From Alcanivoracaceae bacterium (lineage in GTDB: Bacteria > Pseudomonadota > Gammaproteobacteria > Pseudomonadales > Alcanivoracaceae): a stretch of DNA of 64,000 nt. Positions 8,616-17,486 of the stretch are shown piece after piece; positions within the stretch are counted from its first letter, which is position 1, and every line of letters starts with the position of its first letter. The translations under genes and the position numbers were made by a program. A model generated the notes under the pieces. That model was not told the origin of the DNA, did no database searches, and saw only the letters and a program-made list of their open reading frames with translations. The stretch lies in assembly GCA_029210325.1 (NCBI GenBank), contig JARGPU010000008.1, forward strand, positions 1 through 64,000, written 5' to 3'.

Positions 8616-9869
8616 GCGCCGCCAGACATACCAGGACAATAGCACCGCCGGCACACCTAGTATGGCCGCATAGCTGAAGAAAATCGGGTAGCCGAACTGA
8701 TCCACCACTTCGCCACTATAGCCGCCGATAAATTTCCCCGGCAGGGTCATTAATGAGCTGAACAGGGCGTACTGGGTGGCGGTGAACTGGCGGCTGGTGA
8801 GGCTCGACAGATAGGCAATAAAGCAAACATTGGCAAAGCCTGCGCTGAGGTTGTCGGCGCTAATGACCACTGCCAGCCATGTCAGGTTGGGGGTGCTAGC
8901 CGCCATCATGGCGAACAGCACATTGGTGGCTGCGACCATGGCCGCACCGACAATCAATGGACGAGCAATACCGTAGCGAACCACCACAATGCCACCGATG
9001 GCTGAGCCGGCGATGGTCATGAAAAACCCGAAAACCTTGGCCACGTTGGCAATCTCGTCCTTGGCGAACCCCATGTCGAGATAGAAGGGGTTAGCCATCA
9101 CACCCATGGTGATGTCACTGATCCGATAGATCGAAATAAACAGCAACAGCACCGCAGCATGGCGGCCAAAACGGTTAAAGAATTCGATAAAGGGCATGGC
9201 TACGGATTGATGTAGCCAGGCTGCCACACCGTGGCTGAGAAACTCCCGTGGCGGAATATCGGGCTCTCTAACCAGTATCGTGGTGACTACGCCGACCAGC
9301 ATGCAGGCAGCCATGCCCTGATAGGCAATCGCCCATGACCAGTACTCGGCCAGATAGAAAGCCCCCGCACCGGCCACCAGCAGTGCCAGCCGATAGCCGA
9401 AGATATAGCCGGCCGCCATGGCGCCTTGCAACTCCTCCGGGGCAGATTCAATTCGGTAGGCATCAACGCAGATGTCCTGAGTGGCGGAGCAGAACGCCAC
9501 CAGCAACGCTAGCCAGGCAAAACGTTCAAGGTGGCCGACCGGGCCGGTGGCCGTCATCAGTAGCAGGGCGGTGATGATGCCTGCCTGAGCCAGCAGTAGC
9601 CAACTGCGTCGTTGACCCAGCCAGCGGTGCAGAAAGGGCAGACGTAGCTGGTCGACCACGGGCGACCACAGTACTTTGATCGAGAATAGTATGCCGACCC
9701 AGCTGAAGTAGCCGATGGTGGCCCGTTCAATGCCGACATCCCGCAGCCATGCAGACAGGGTGGAGAATACCAACAGGAACGGCAGGCCAGCGGAAAACCC
9801 GAACAGCAACATGATCAGAACCCGGGGCTGACTATAGGCCAGCCATGCATCGCGCAGGGTGATCCACAT
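8547..9869 (-). CDS. ampG: MFS transporter, AmpG-like muropeptide permease
   Basis: Inner-membrane importer of 440 residues with about 12 membrane segments. It resembles AmpG, which brings 1,6-anhydro-muropeptides into the cytoplasm for recycling. Recognisable parts are FGFSAGLPFLLVFSTLSAWLRDVGI near the start and the DICVDAYRIE segment near residue 130 characteristic of AmpG. The frame is open further upstream to 9992, but the ATG at 9869 has GGAG eight bases before it and begins right at the first membrane helix. It ends convergently with the Atl gene, overlapping by 69 bp. No ampD or beta-lactamase regulator is nearby, so substrate is by family only. Confidence 0.8.
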   Translation of the reverse strand: MWITLRDAWLAYSQPRVLIMLLFGFSAGLPFLLVFSTLSAWLRDVGIERATIGYFSWVGILFSIKVLWSPVVDQLRLPFLHRWLGQRRSWLLLAQAGIITALLLMTATGPVGHLERFAWLALLVAFCSATQDICVDAYRIESAPEELQGAMAAGYIFGYRLALLVAGAGAFYLAEYWSWAIAYQGMAACMLVGVVTTILVREPDIPPREFLSHGVAAWLHQSVAMPFIEFFNRFGRHAAVLLLFISIYRISDITMGVMANPFYLDMGFAKDEIANVAKVFGFFMTIAGSAIGGIVVVRYGIARPLIVGAAMVAATNVLFAMMAASTPNLTWLAVVISADNLSAGFANVCFIAYLSSLTSRQFTATQYALFSSLMTLPGKFIGGYSGEVVDQFGYPIFFSYAAILGVPAVLLSWYVWRRSEKGGIATHIDSTTEDDHSLRH

Positions 9870-10044
9870 AATTACTGCTCCAGTCTTGCCGTGCCGGGGA
9901 TTCAACAAGCCGATATAGTCTGCATTTGTGCCGTGGATAACAAGCAACAGTGCTGGCGCTAAACAAAAGCGGGGTGACGAGTCTGGCCGCAAACCGCTAT
10001 AGTCCCGGACAAGACAAAAACAAGAACAGGATCACAATTCCCCC

Positions 10045-11001
10045 ATGAGTGACCGTGATATCAGCATTCTGGTAGTCGATGACGCCAAGTTCTCCAGTGC
10101 CGTGGTCGGGCGCACTCTGAAAGCTGCGGGTTACACGGACATTCGGCATGCATCGTCGGCAAGTGCGGCACTGGCGCTGCTGGAGGAGCGGCCGGTGGCA
10201 GTGTTGGTGGCTGACTGGTTGATGCCGGAGATGGATGGTCTGGAGCTGACCCGGCGGGTGCGTCAGTTGGATGAGTCCACTAACCGCTACACCTATGTGA
10301 TTCTGCTCACCGCGAAGGAAGGGGTATCTGCCCTGAAAACCGCGTTTGATGAAGGCGTGGATGACTTCGTTAATAAATCCGCAATGAACGATCAGCTACT
10401 GCCTCGAGTGATGGCGGGGGAACGCATCACCCGGCTACACAATAGGGTGCTGATCGAAAATCAGCGGCTGATTGATGCCAATGCCAGGTTGCGCAAACAA
10501 ACCACCATCGATCCGCTGACCGGCTATGGCAATCGTCACTATGCTTTACGTCGTCTGGATGATGCCCTGCGTCAGGCCCGTCAGCGCGGTGGTGCCGCCT
10601 GTGTGTTGATGATTCGCATCGACCATTATGCGCAGCATGAATCTCGTCACGGTAAGGCGCTGATGCAGCAGCTGGTGCTGGCGTTTAGTCGTCGGCTACG
10701 CCAACTGGTGCGCCCAATGGATATTCTGGCCCGTATTACCCCGGATCATTTCTGTTTGATTACCCATCAACCGGAGGCCGCCAATGCCACACCGGGCAGC
10801 TTTCGTCGACTCTACGATGGCCTTAACCATCGAGCCTATAAAACCGCGGGTGGCTTTTTCCAGATGTCAGTCAGCGCCAGCTTGATTCGCGCTTTCGAAA
10901 AAGACGAAATCGATGCGGAGCTGATGCTGACGCGCTCTACGCGTGGTCTGGATGCCTCCCGTGACAGCAAGCGGATCACCGAGCAGGCGATTGCCGGCTG
11001 A
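10045..11001 (+). CDS. Response regulator with degenerate GGDEF domain
   Basis: A PleD-like two-domain protein of 318 residues. The receiver domain (about 5-125) has the acidic pair D12-D13, phospho-acceptor D57 in ADWLMPEMDG and the conserved Lys in VNKS. A helical linker follows, then a GGDEF-fold domain (about 155-300) starting TIDPLTGYGNRHYA. Its active-site GGDEF is replaced by TPDHF (ITPDHFCLIT) and the metal-binding DxDHFK segment is RIDHYA. Cyclase activity is therefore very unlikely; it may bind c-di-GMP or a partner. No histidine kinase is adjacent. The ribosome site is weak. The end overlaps the panE start. Confidence 0.85.
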   Translation: MSDRDISILVVDDAKFSSAVVGRTLKAAGYTDIRHASSASAALALLEERPVAVLVADWLMPEMDGLELTRRVRQLDESTNRYTYVILLTAKEGVSALKTAFDEGVDDFVNKSAMNDQLLPRVMAGERITRLHNRVLIENQRLIDANARLRKQTTIDPLTGYGNRHYALRRLDDALRQARQRGGAACVLMIRIDHYAQHESRHGKALMQQLVLAFSRRLRQLVRPMDILARITPDHFCLITHQPEAANATPGSFRRLYDGLNHRAYKTAGGFFQMSVSASLIRAFEKDEIDAELMLTRSTRGLDASRDSKRITEQAIAG

Positions 11002-11845
11002 TATTTGGCACCTGATTGGTGCTGGCAGCATGGGGGCGCTCGCCGCCAGCAGGTTGTTGGCGGCTGGTTTTGATGTGCGGGTGATCAGTCGTCACGGGCA
11101 ACCTCTACAGCGCAGACTGTTGGCGGCAGATGGCAGCCAGCATGCTGTTACTTTGCCGGCCGCCGGGGATGAGCCAATCCGACGTTTACTGGTTGCGGTT
11201 AAGGCGGGCGATACCCGTTTAGCGCTGCAACCATTGCTACCTCGCCTTTGCTTGGATGCACAGATATTGCGCCTGCAGAACGGTATGGGTTCTCTGGATG
11301 AGGTGCCTTTGCCTGCGTCCGTACGGGTGCTGCATCTGGTGACCACCGACGGCGCCTGGCGCCATGCTGAAGATATTCATGTTGTCGCCGAGAATAGCAC
11401 CTTGATCGGTGATGGCGGCGATACACCGCCAGATTGGCTAGCTGGTCTTTTGCCGCACTGGCCGGGATTAAGGTGGTGTCAGGACATTGATCGGGCGCAG
11501 TGGCAGAAACTGGCGGTTAATGCAGTGATTAATCCGCTGACCGCCCTGTATCGTTGCCGCAACGGCGAGTTGCTCGATGGCGCCGAGTGCGAGCAGAAAA
11601 TGGCGGAGCTGGCATCGGAAGTTGATCAGTTGCTATCTGCCTGCTACCCGGATTGGCCCATGGATACCCTGCAGCGCAGTCGGGATATTGCCCGGCAGAC
11701 GGCGGCCAATACCTCGTCCATGCTGGCGGATGTTTTGGCCGGCAGGGAAACCGAGCTGCGTTTTATCAATGGTTACCTGTTACGTCAGGCCCAGCGTCTG
11801 GGGCTGGCGCTGCCCGCGCATCAATCCTTGACCTGCCAGCTGTGA
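10991..11845 (+). CDS. panE: 2-dehydropantoate 2-reductase (ketopantoate reductase)
   Basis: NADPH-dependent reduction of ketopantoate to pantoate in coenzyme A synthesis. It has the nucleotide-binding HLIGAGSMGALAA at the extreme N-terminus and the family signature KLAVNAVINPLTALYRCRNGELL near residue 170. The conserved C-terminal segment around NTSSMLADVLAGRETELRFINGYL carries the catalytic Glu. The frame is open from an ATG at 10943. Family members start only a few residues before GAG, so I prefer the TTG at 10991, which gives MPADIWHLIGAGSMG and overlaps the preceding stop by 11 bp. The start remains uncertain. Shorter and more divergent than E. coli PanE, but the motifs are clear. Confidence 0.85.
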   Translation: MPADIWHLIGAGSMGALAASRLLAAGFDVRVISRHGQPLQRRLLAADGSQHAVTLPAAGDEPIRRLLVAVKAGDTRLALQPLLPRLCLDAQILRLQNGMGSLDEVPLPASVRVLHLVTTDGAWRHAEDIHVVAENSTLIGDGGDTPPDWLAGLLPHWPGLRWCQDIDRAQWQKLAVNAVINPLTALYRCRNGELLDGAECEQKMAELASEVDQLLSACYPDWPMDTLQRSRDIARQTAANTSSMLADVLAGRETELRFINGYLLRQAQRLGLALPAHQSLTCQL

Positions 11846-11863
11846 ATCCCTAATGTGGCCGCG

Positions 11864-12040
11864 CCTTGAGGTGCGCTTCGCTTTGCAAGAAGTCCAGCGT
11901 TAAACGGGAAGCAGGTTAGATGCCTGCGCTGCCCCCGCAACGGTAACCGGTGATAGATCACCACATGCCACTGTGTGAAAACATGGGAAGGCGGTGATCT
12001 GGCAAGACCACACCGGGAGCCCGGATACCGGCCTGAGGCA
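11864..12040 (+). promoter_or_regulatory. Cobalamin (adenosylcobalamin) riboswitch
   Basis: The leader holds the cobalamin-aptamer core in order: AGGTGC, AACGGGAAGCAGGTTAGAT, GCTGCCCCCGCAACGGTAA (the B12-box side), GCCACTG, GGGAAGGCGG and AGCCCGGATACCGGCCTGA. It is followed by a separate stem (12045-12073) and by the GGGAGGA ribosome site of the receptor gene. With no T-run after the stem, translational control looks more likely than termination. Known function: B12 binding lowers expression of uptake genes, which fits the two genes downstream. Confidence 0.93.
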
Positions 12041-12108
12041 AATGTGCGGCAGATGAATGTTCATCTCGCCGCATCCGATGTACGGCGGGTGCACTCGGGA
12101 GGACAATC

Positions 12109-14157
12109 ATGTTCACACACCCTCTGCGTTACGCAGGCGCATCACTTTGCGCTCTGTTTCTGGTTTCAACGTGTTTTGCTGACGAGCGTCTCGACGACGT
12201 GGTGATCAGTGCGTCGCGACTAACTCCGGTGGCGGATCTTTTGCCGGCAGGTACGATTATTCTTGGTCAGCAGGAGCTGGCGGATATTCCTGCCAATAAT
12301 CTGGCCGATGTGCTGGATACGGTGGCCGGCGTCAATGGAAGTCGCTTCTACGGCATCAACGGCGCAGAAAGTGGTGTCGATCTGCTCGGTTTTGGCGCCA
12401 CTGGCACGCAGAACACTCTGATTCTGTTGAATGGCCGGCGACTCAATGATGTTGACCTTTCTGCGGTGGATTTTTCATCCATTCCGCTCAATGTTATTGA
12501 ACGGATTGAAATTCTTCCAGCCAGTGGTGCTGTGCTCTATGGCAATGGAGCTGTGGGTGGTGCCATCAATATTGTCACGCGCCAGCGCCACAAGAACGGT
12601 GCCGGTGTAGAGCTGTTGGCAGGGGATTACGGTACCGCTGGTGGGCGTCTTTACGGAGGCCGTAGCGATGAGCAGCGTAGTATGTTTGCCGCCGTGCAGG
12701 GTTTCGATAGTCATGGCTACCGCGACCACAATCGCAGTCAGCAGCAAACCGCCTTTGCTGACTGGCGGGTAGATACGGCAGAGGTTGATGCCGCTTTAAC
12801 GGTATTGGCAGATAACCAGAGGCTGCAGTTGCCAGGCGCCCGTCGTGTCGACCCGCTTAACGGTATCAATGAGCCGAAAGATAATCCCACTGGTGCAAGC
12901 ACACCGAATGACTGGGCCGATCAGCAAGGCTTGCAGATTCTGCCCGGTGTTGTCTTCGAGTTGAGTGATACGGTGCGGCTACATCTTGATGGCGGTTGGC
13001 GCATCAAACTTCAGCAATACTTTATTGATGGTGGCTTTGGCTACACCAGCTACACCGAAGCGGAAACTGTTCACTTCAGTGTCAATCCGCGCTTGGCCGG
13101 TAATTTACAGACCGGTGCAGTGGCCCATCAATGGACCCTTGGTCTGGACTTCTATGACAGTCAGTTCCAGCGGGATGTGTCGCTGGATCAGAATTCGTTT
13201 AACCAACCCATTCACCAGATTGATATAGTCCAGCGCAATACAGGTCTGTACCTGATGGACAGTATGGCACTGACCGATTCCACATTGCTTAGTGCCGGAT
13301 TCCGTCATGAATGGATGTATACCACGGCAAAAGATCGTTATGACCCGACTGCTCCCACGGTGCCCTGTTGTGGTGATGCCGAGGCACAGCCATTCGATAT
13401 TAGCCAGACGGCACAGATGTGGAATCTGGGTCTGCGGCAGTATATCAACGACCGGTTTTCGTTATTTGCCAATCTTGAAAAAAGCGCCCGCTTTGCTTCG
13501 GTGGATGAGTTTTTTGAGCTCGATCCGGTGCTGTTTGTAACTTCTCTGGATCCACTAGAAGTGCAGACCGGGCGTCTGGCCAGCGCAGGAATCGGCTGGC
13601 ATGAATCGGGGCAGCGGGCTGTGCTGACGTTCTGGGAAGGTGATTTCCGCAACGAGATCCACTATGACGCCAATGCTTTTGAGAACATAAACCTGGATCC
13701 AACGCGGCGTTACGGGGTGTCACTGAACAGTCGTTGGCAGGTGCGTGAATCGCTCTGGCTGACCGTCAATGGCAGCTATCAACGGGCCCGCTTTAGTCAG
13801 GGTGCATATAAGGATAACGAGGTGCCTCTGGTGCCAAGACAAAGCGGCTATGCTCGGTTGGACTGGCAGGCGATGTCCTGGTTGTCGTTGTCCGTTGCCC
13901 AGCGCTATATCGGTCGACAGTATTTTGATAACGACCAGAGCAATACCTTTGGCCAGCGAATTCCGTCTTACCGGCGTTCCGATCTGCAACTTAAGATGGC
14001 CAGCCCCAAAGGCTACTGGATGCGTGCCGGTGTATATAACCTGGAAGATAAAATCGTATTTGATTATGGTGTTAGCAGCAGTTTCAGTCCGGGGGTTTAC
14101 AATGCTTACCCGTTACCGGATCGTCATATGATGGTATCTGTGGGAGTGGATTGGTAA
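12109..14157 (+). CDS. btuB: TonB-dependent outer-membrane receptor, probably for cobalamin (BtuB-like)
   Basis: A 682-residue outer-membrane receptor. It has an N-terminal signal peptide cleaved around STCFA-DE, a TonB-box-like stretch (DDVVISASR, about residues 29-37), and a plug domain with NNLADVLDTVAGV and AVLYGNGAVGGAINIVTRQ. A beta-barrel follows, ending in an aromatic residue (SVGVDW). The cobalamin riboswitch directly upstream and the adenosyltransferase gene directly downstream point to vitamin B12 or another corrinoid as substrate. A double cysteine (TVPCCGD) in a barrel loop near residue 420 is unusual. No BtuCDF genes are in the window. Start chosen at the ATG after GGGAGGA. Confidence 0.88.
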   Translation: MFTHPLRYAGASLCALFLVSTCFADERLDDVVISASRLTPVADLLPAGTIILGQQELADIPANNLADVLDTVAGVNGSRFYGINGAESGVDLLGFGATGTQNTLILLNGRRLNDVDLSAVDFSSIPLNVIERIEILPASGAVLYGNGAVGGAINIVTRQRHKNGAGVELLAGDYGTAGGRLYGGRSDEQRSMFAAVQGFDSHGYRDHNRSQQQTAFADWRVDTAEVDAALTVLADNQRLQLPGARRVDPLNGINEPKDNPTGASTPNDWADQQGLQILPGVVFELSDTVRLHLDGGWRIKLQQYFIDGGFGYTSYTEAETVHFSVNPRLAGNLQTGAVAHQWTLGLDFYDSQFQRDVSLDQNSFNQPIHQIDIVQRNTGLYLMDSMALTDSTLLSAGFRHEWMYTTAKDRYDPTAPTVPCCGDAEAQPFDISQTAQMWNLGLRQYINDRFSLFANLEKSARFASVDEFFELDPVLFVTSLDPLEVQTGRLASAGIGWHESGQRAVLTFWEGDFRNEIHYDANAFENINLDPTRRYGVSLNSRWQVRESLWLTVNGSYQRARFSQGAYKDNEVPLVPRQSGYARLDWQAMSWLSLSVAQRYIGRQYFDNDQSNTFGQRIPSYRRSDLQLKMASPKGYWMRAGVYNLEDKIVFDYGVSSSFSPGVYNAYPLPDRHMMVSVGVDW

Positions 14158-14702
14158 TGACCGACAAGAATCGCATTAGTCGTGTAGTAACCCGCTCAGG
14201 TGATGGTGGCGAGACCGGTTTGGCGGATGGTAGCCGCTGGCCAAAAGACGCGCCGGTGATTGCCGCATTGGGTGATCTGGACGAGCTGAATGCGATGATC
14301 GGCATGCTGCGTAGCCGGCTCGCTGTTGATCAGTTTACGCTGCTGGACACCGTCCAGCAGCGTCTGTTCGATCTGGGTGCGGAGCTGGCGGTGCCGGGCA
14401 CCACTCGGTTGACGGATGCAGATGTGGACGAGATCGAGGCTGCAGTGGAGCAGCTCAACCAGCAGCTGCCACCACTGCGCGAATTTGTTTTACCGGGAGG
14501 CCATCCGGACGCGGCGCTTTGCCACCTGTGCCGTACAGTGGCACGGCGGGCGGAGCGTGCTCTGGTTGCCGCTGGCCGTGATCAGCAGCACGGCGCCACG
14601 TCACTGCGCTGGCTCAACCGGCTGTCTGACTTCCTATTTGTGCTGGCGCGTACGCTGAATCGGATTAACGCCAGCGCGGAGCCGCAGTGGCGTCCGCGCT
14701 GA
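14157..14702 (+). CDS. Cob(I)alamin adenosyltransferase, PduO type
   Basis: Transfers the adenosyl group of ATP to reduced corrinoid to make adenosylcobalamin. The 181-residue protein has the PduO-type N-terminal ATP-binding motif TRSGDGGETGLADGSRW (about residues 12-28) and the helical bundle GDLDELNAMIG. It also has FVLPGG and the C-terminal RWLNRLSDFLFVLAR. The ATG shares its A with the receptor stop codon (TAATG), so the two genes are coupled and fall under the same riboswitch. A frame extension to a TTG at 14151 is unnecessary. It ends flush against the convergent deacylase gene. Confidence 0.92.
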   Translation: MTDKNRISRVVTRSGDGGETGLADGSRWPKDAPVIAALGDLDELNAMIGMLRSRLAVDQFTLLDTVQQRLFDLGAELAVPGTTRLTDADVDEIEAAVEQLNQQLPPLREFVLPGGHPDAALCHLCRTVARRAERALVAAGRDQQHGATSLRWLNRLSDFLFVLARTLNRINASAEPQWRPR

Positions 14703-15938
14703 TCAGCATTCGCTGGCAGCTTCTTCAGCGGCACCCAGTGTCTCGGTTTCCGCTGAGCTCTGCGCAATGCACTCTCCGAGCGCAGCAGCAGGGGACTGCA
14801 GTGTCAGGTCTCTTTCTATGGCATCTTCCTGCACCGCTTGCGCGGCCTTTTCGACGCCAATGTGATGTGTGGCAAACCCGGTTTGCACCACCTGATTAAA
14901 GGCAATGCCGAGGATCTTGCCGTTGAATGGCGCAAGAATTGCGCTGCCGGAATTGGTCACCGGATCAATCACAGAGCCCAGCACCTGACCTTCGCGTACC
15001 TTATCGCCCAGTTTGACTTGCGACATCAGGATGCCGCCCTGGTCCGCCCGTACCCAGTCGGATTGATAGAACACGGGCTGAGGTGCGCTCCAGAAGCGCT
15101 TACTCTTCTGGATGCCGAGATTTTCCAGCAGAGTTTCGATGGACTGTACGCCAGCATCGACAGCGTCTTCATCAAGCTGATGTGGGCCACCAGCCTCCAT
15201 GGTGACGGCTGGGATGCCGACATCATTAGCTGCCCGACGCAGGGTGCCTTTAGCGCCAACTCCATGCAGTACGGTGATGCCACCAAACTGGCGGCTGAAA
15301 TCAAAAACGTGCTCGTCTTTCAGGTTGCCGCGGATCTGGGGAAGGTTGGTGCGCTGTAACGAGCCGGTGTGCAAGTCCACCAGGAACTGGCACTGGCGAA
15401 TCACCTGACTGAAAAGGGAATGACCGGTTCGATCCGCTGCGCTGCCCGTGGGGCTGCCGGGAAAGTGCCGGTTTAGATCGCGCCGGTCGGAGAGGTAGCG
15501 GCTGCTGCGTCGAAAGCCATCCAGGTTGACTATGGGAATGCCGATGACGGTGCCGCTCATGCCGGCGGGTTCAAGCTGGTACATCATGCGCCGCACCATT
15601 TCGATTCCGTTCAGCTCATCACCATGAATTGCTGCGGTCAGACAGACACGGGGGCCGGGACTCTCGCCGTGGGCAACCAGTACCGGTACCGGGGTGTCGA
15701 TGCTTTGGAAGGACTGCACTGGCTTCCAATAAAGCGTGCCGAACTCCCCCGGTAGCACCTCGCCGCCAAGAAGTTGCAGCGCTCCCCGTGACTCCAGCGG
15801 AATGGCTTCGCTGACAGCTATCGGCTGCTCCGCTGTTGGAGTCGCCAGAGTGACATCGTCCTCATCGGCCAGTTCGGTGGCGTTCAAGGGCGTGGCAAAG
15901 CTGGTCAGGCACAGGGCCAGACTCAGAGCATTACGCAT
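14703..15938 (-). CDS. Secreted zinc deacylase, succinylglutamate desuccinylase/aspartoacylase family
   Basis: A 411-residue protein with an N-terminal signal peptide (cleavage near LNA-TE), so periplasmic. The catalytic domain is M14-like: AAIHGDELNGIEM supplies the zinc His and Glu (about residues 103-115) and VDLHTG the third ligand (His). A C-terminal beta-rich part (VREGQVLGSV, FNGKILGIAF) resembles the barrel domain of the AstE/AspA family. Family enzymes remove acyl groups from amino acids; the exported location suggests scavenging of acyl-amino acids or similar amides. The substrate cannot be read from sequence. It is downstream of the ABC importer genes on the same strand, 66 bp away, and may be co-transcribed. 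Confidence 0.78.
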   Translation of the reverse strand: MRNALSLALCLTSFATPLNATELADEDDVTLATPTAEQPIAVSEAIPLESRGALQLLGGEVLPGEFGTLYWKPVQSFQSIDTPVPVLVAHGESPGPRVCLTAAIHGDELNGIEMVRRMMYQLEPAGMSGTVIGIPIVNLDGFRRSSRYLSDRRDLNRHFPGSPTGSAADRTGHSLFSQVIRQCQFLVDLHTGSLQRTNLPQIRGNLKDEHVFDFSRQFGGITVLHGVGAKGTLRRAANDVGIPAVTMEAGGPHQLDEDAVDAGVQSIETLLENLGIQKSKRFWSAPQPVFYQSDWVRADQGGILMSQVKLGDKVREGQVLGSVIDPVTNSGSAILAPFNGKILGIAFNQVVQTGFATHHIGVEKAAQAVQEDAIERDLTLQSPAAALGECIAQSSAETETLGAAEEAASEC

Positions 15939-16004
15939 GATGATTGATCCCGGGTTGCAGGGTTGGTAGTTGTCGGTTCGACGACAGCAGCAAGAAAGGG
16001 TTCC

Positions 16005-17486
16005 TTAGCTTTGGTCAGCAAGTGCATTACGCAGTCGCAGGTGGCTGCGCAGGCTGCGGGAAATTCTGTCAACCAGAAGGTTGAGAGCCACGCCAGCGGC
16101 AATTAACACCACGGCCCGGTCGATGCGCAGTTCGCTAAAGGCTGAGTCAATGTAAAAGCCCAGTGTGGTGATGCCAAGAATGCCGAGAATTGCGGTTTCG
16201 CGCATGATGATTTCCCAGCGGTAGAGCAAAAAAGCGAGAAAATTGGGGTAGATTCTTGGTAGTACTTCAAATGCATAGCGATTCAAGCCGCCACTGGCAT
16301 CGCTGCGTAAAGTCAGGCTGTCGGTGAAGCGGCCACTGAGGTGAGCGACGATGGCGCCAGTATGCAGGGCCAGGGCCAGTATGCCGGGCAACATGGACGG
16401 GCCAAGCAGTAGCACAAAGACAAAAGCCAGCAGAAATTCCGGCAAGGTACGAAAGATCACCAATAGTCCATGACCACCGGCACGGCTAAAACGGTTACCG
16501 AACTGGGATGAAATCAACGGGAACAGTACCAGAGCGATGATGCCAGTCAGCAACATGGCGGCGGTGCCCAGTATCAGAGTATTGCCCAGCCCGGGCAGAA
16601 TCTGTTCCTGGCCGAGCATGGAAAGCCAGTCAGTTAGCTGATGCCATTGCCAGTCATGCTGGCGCATGGGTGCGGGAATTATATCTTCAGTGAAAAACCT
16701 ATTCAGCGCCCCTTCGGTATAGTTCGCCCGCGGTGGCGCCCAGAGCAGGGCGGCTGCTATCCACAGGGGGAGAAGTGATGGCCTGAACCACCAGCGTATG
16801 GACAGGATGATGCCAAGAAATAAATACAGTAGTGCAGCTCCACTACTGTAGTCGCCCTGTCGAAAGGCGGTCTCCAGGTGAAAGCCGATGGTGGGCAAGC
16901 CGATAAAGCCAAGAATTGCCGATGCCCGGACGGCGCACTCCAGCCGATAGGCGCCATAGGTTTTCATATGCTGCCAGACCAGGGGCAAACGGGCGTAGAG
17001 GAACACGCTGAAGGCGTCACTGCGTGGGGTCAGGGCAAGGGCGGGAGCCCGATCTGCTTCTTCAAGGAACTCACCGAAGACCTTGGCGAAGATACCACTA
17101 TAAGGAATAGCAATTGCCAGTAGTCCGGTTAGCGCAGAGAGTCCAAAAACCTGTAGAAAAAGGAGCCCCCAAAACAACTCGTGAACGGCGCGGATAGTAG
17201 CGCTGAAGGCTCGAACGATGCGCCAGCGCCATAGTAGAGCCAGCAGAAAACCGCAGGTAAAGCCCAGCACCACACCCTGAATAGCAAACGACAGGGTATA
17301 GCCAAGCGCACTGCCAATTTGCTCGGTCGCGAAAAAATCCGGACTTATAAAGCCGCTGCTGATACGTTCCAGCTCCATGCCTGGGTCGCGGGTAGTGATG
17401 CTGATGTCTGCGATAAAGAAAGCCAGCAGGCCTGCCAGTCCAAGCCATAGGGTGGTGCGACGAAAGCCACTGGCAGTGGTATTCAT
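16005..17486 (-). CDS. ABC transporter permease, fused double PhnE-type, putative selenium oxyanion importer
   Basis: Inner-membrane permease of 493 residues, about twice the usual PhnE size. It contains two homologous permease halves. The first includes GLLAIAIPYSGIFAKVFGEFLEEAD (about residues 122-146) and ASAILGFIGLPTIGFHLETAF. The second ends with RETAILGILGITTLGFYIDSAF near residue 430. Each half carries the EAA-type loop seen in PhnE. The fusion would let one polypeptide form the whole channel. Its start overlaps the ATPase stop by 4 bp. With the ATPase and binding protein it forms a phosphonate-family importer. The neighbouring selU suggests selenate or another selenium species rather than phosphonate. 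Confidence 0.85.
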   Translation of the reverse strand: MNTTASGFRRTTLWLGLAGLLAFFIADISITTRDPGMELERISSGFISPDFFATEQIGSALGYTLSFAIQGVVLGFTCGFLLALLWRWRIVRAFSATIRAVHELFWGLLFLQVFGLSALTGLLAIAIPYSGIFAKVFGEFLEEADRAPALALTPRSDAFSVFLYARLPLVWQHMKTYGAYRLECAVRASAILGFIGLPTIGFHLETAFRQGDYSSGAALLYLFLGIILSIRWWFRPSLLPLWIAAALLWAPPRANYTEGALNRFFTEDIIPAPMRQHDWQWHQLTDWLSMLGQEQILPGLGNTLILGTAAMLLTGIIALVLFPLISSQFGNRFSRAGGHGLLVIFRTLPEFLLAFVFVLLLGPSMLPGILALALHTGAIVAHLSGRFTDSLTLRSDASGGLNRYAFEVLPRIYPNFLAFLLYRWEIIMRETAILGILGITTLGFYIDSAFSELRIDRAVVLIAAGVALNLLVDRISRSLRSHLRLRNALADQS

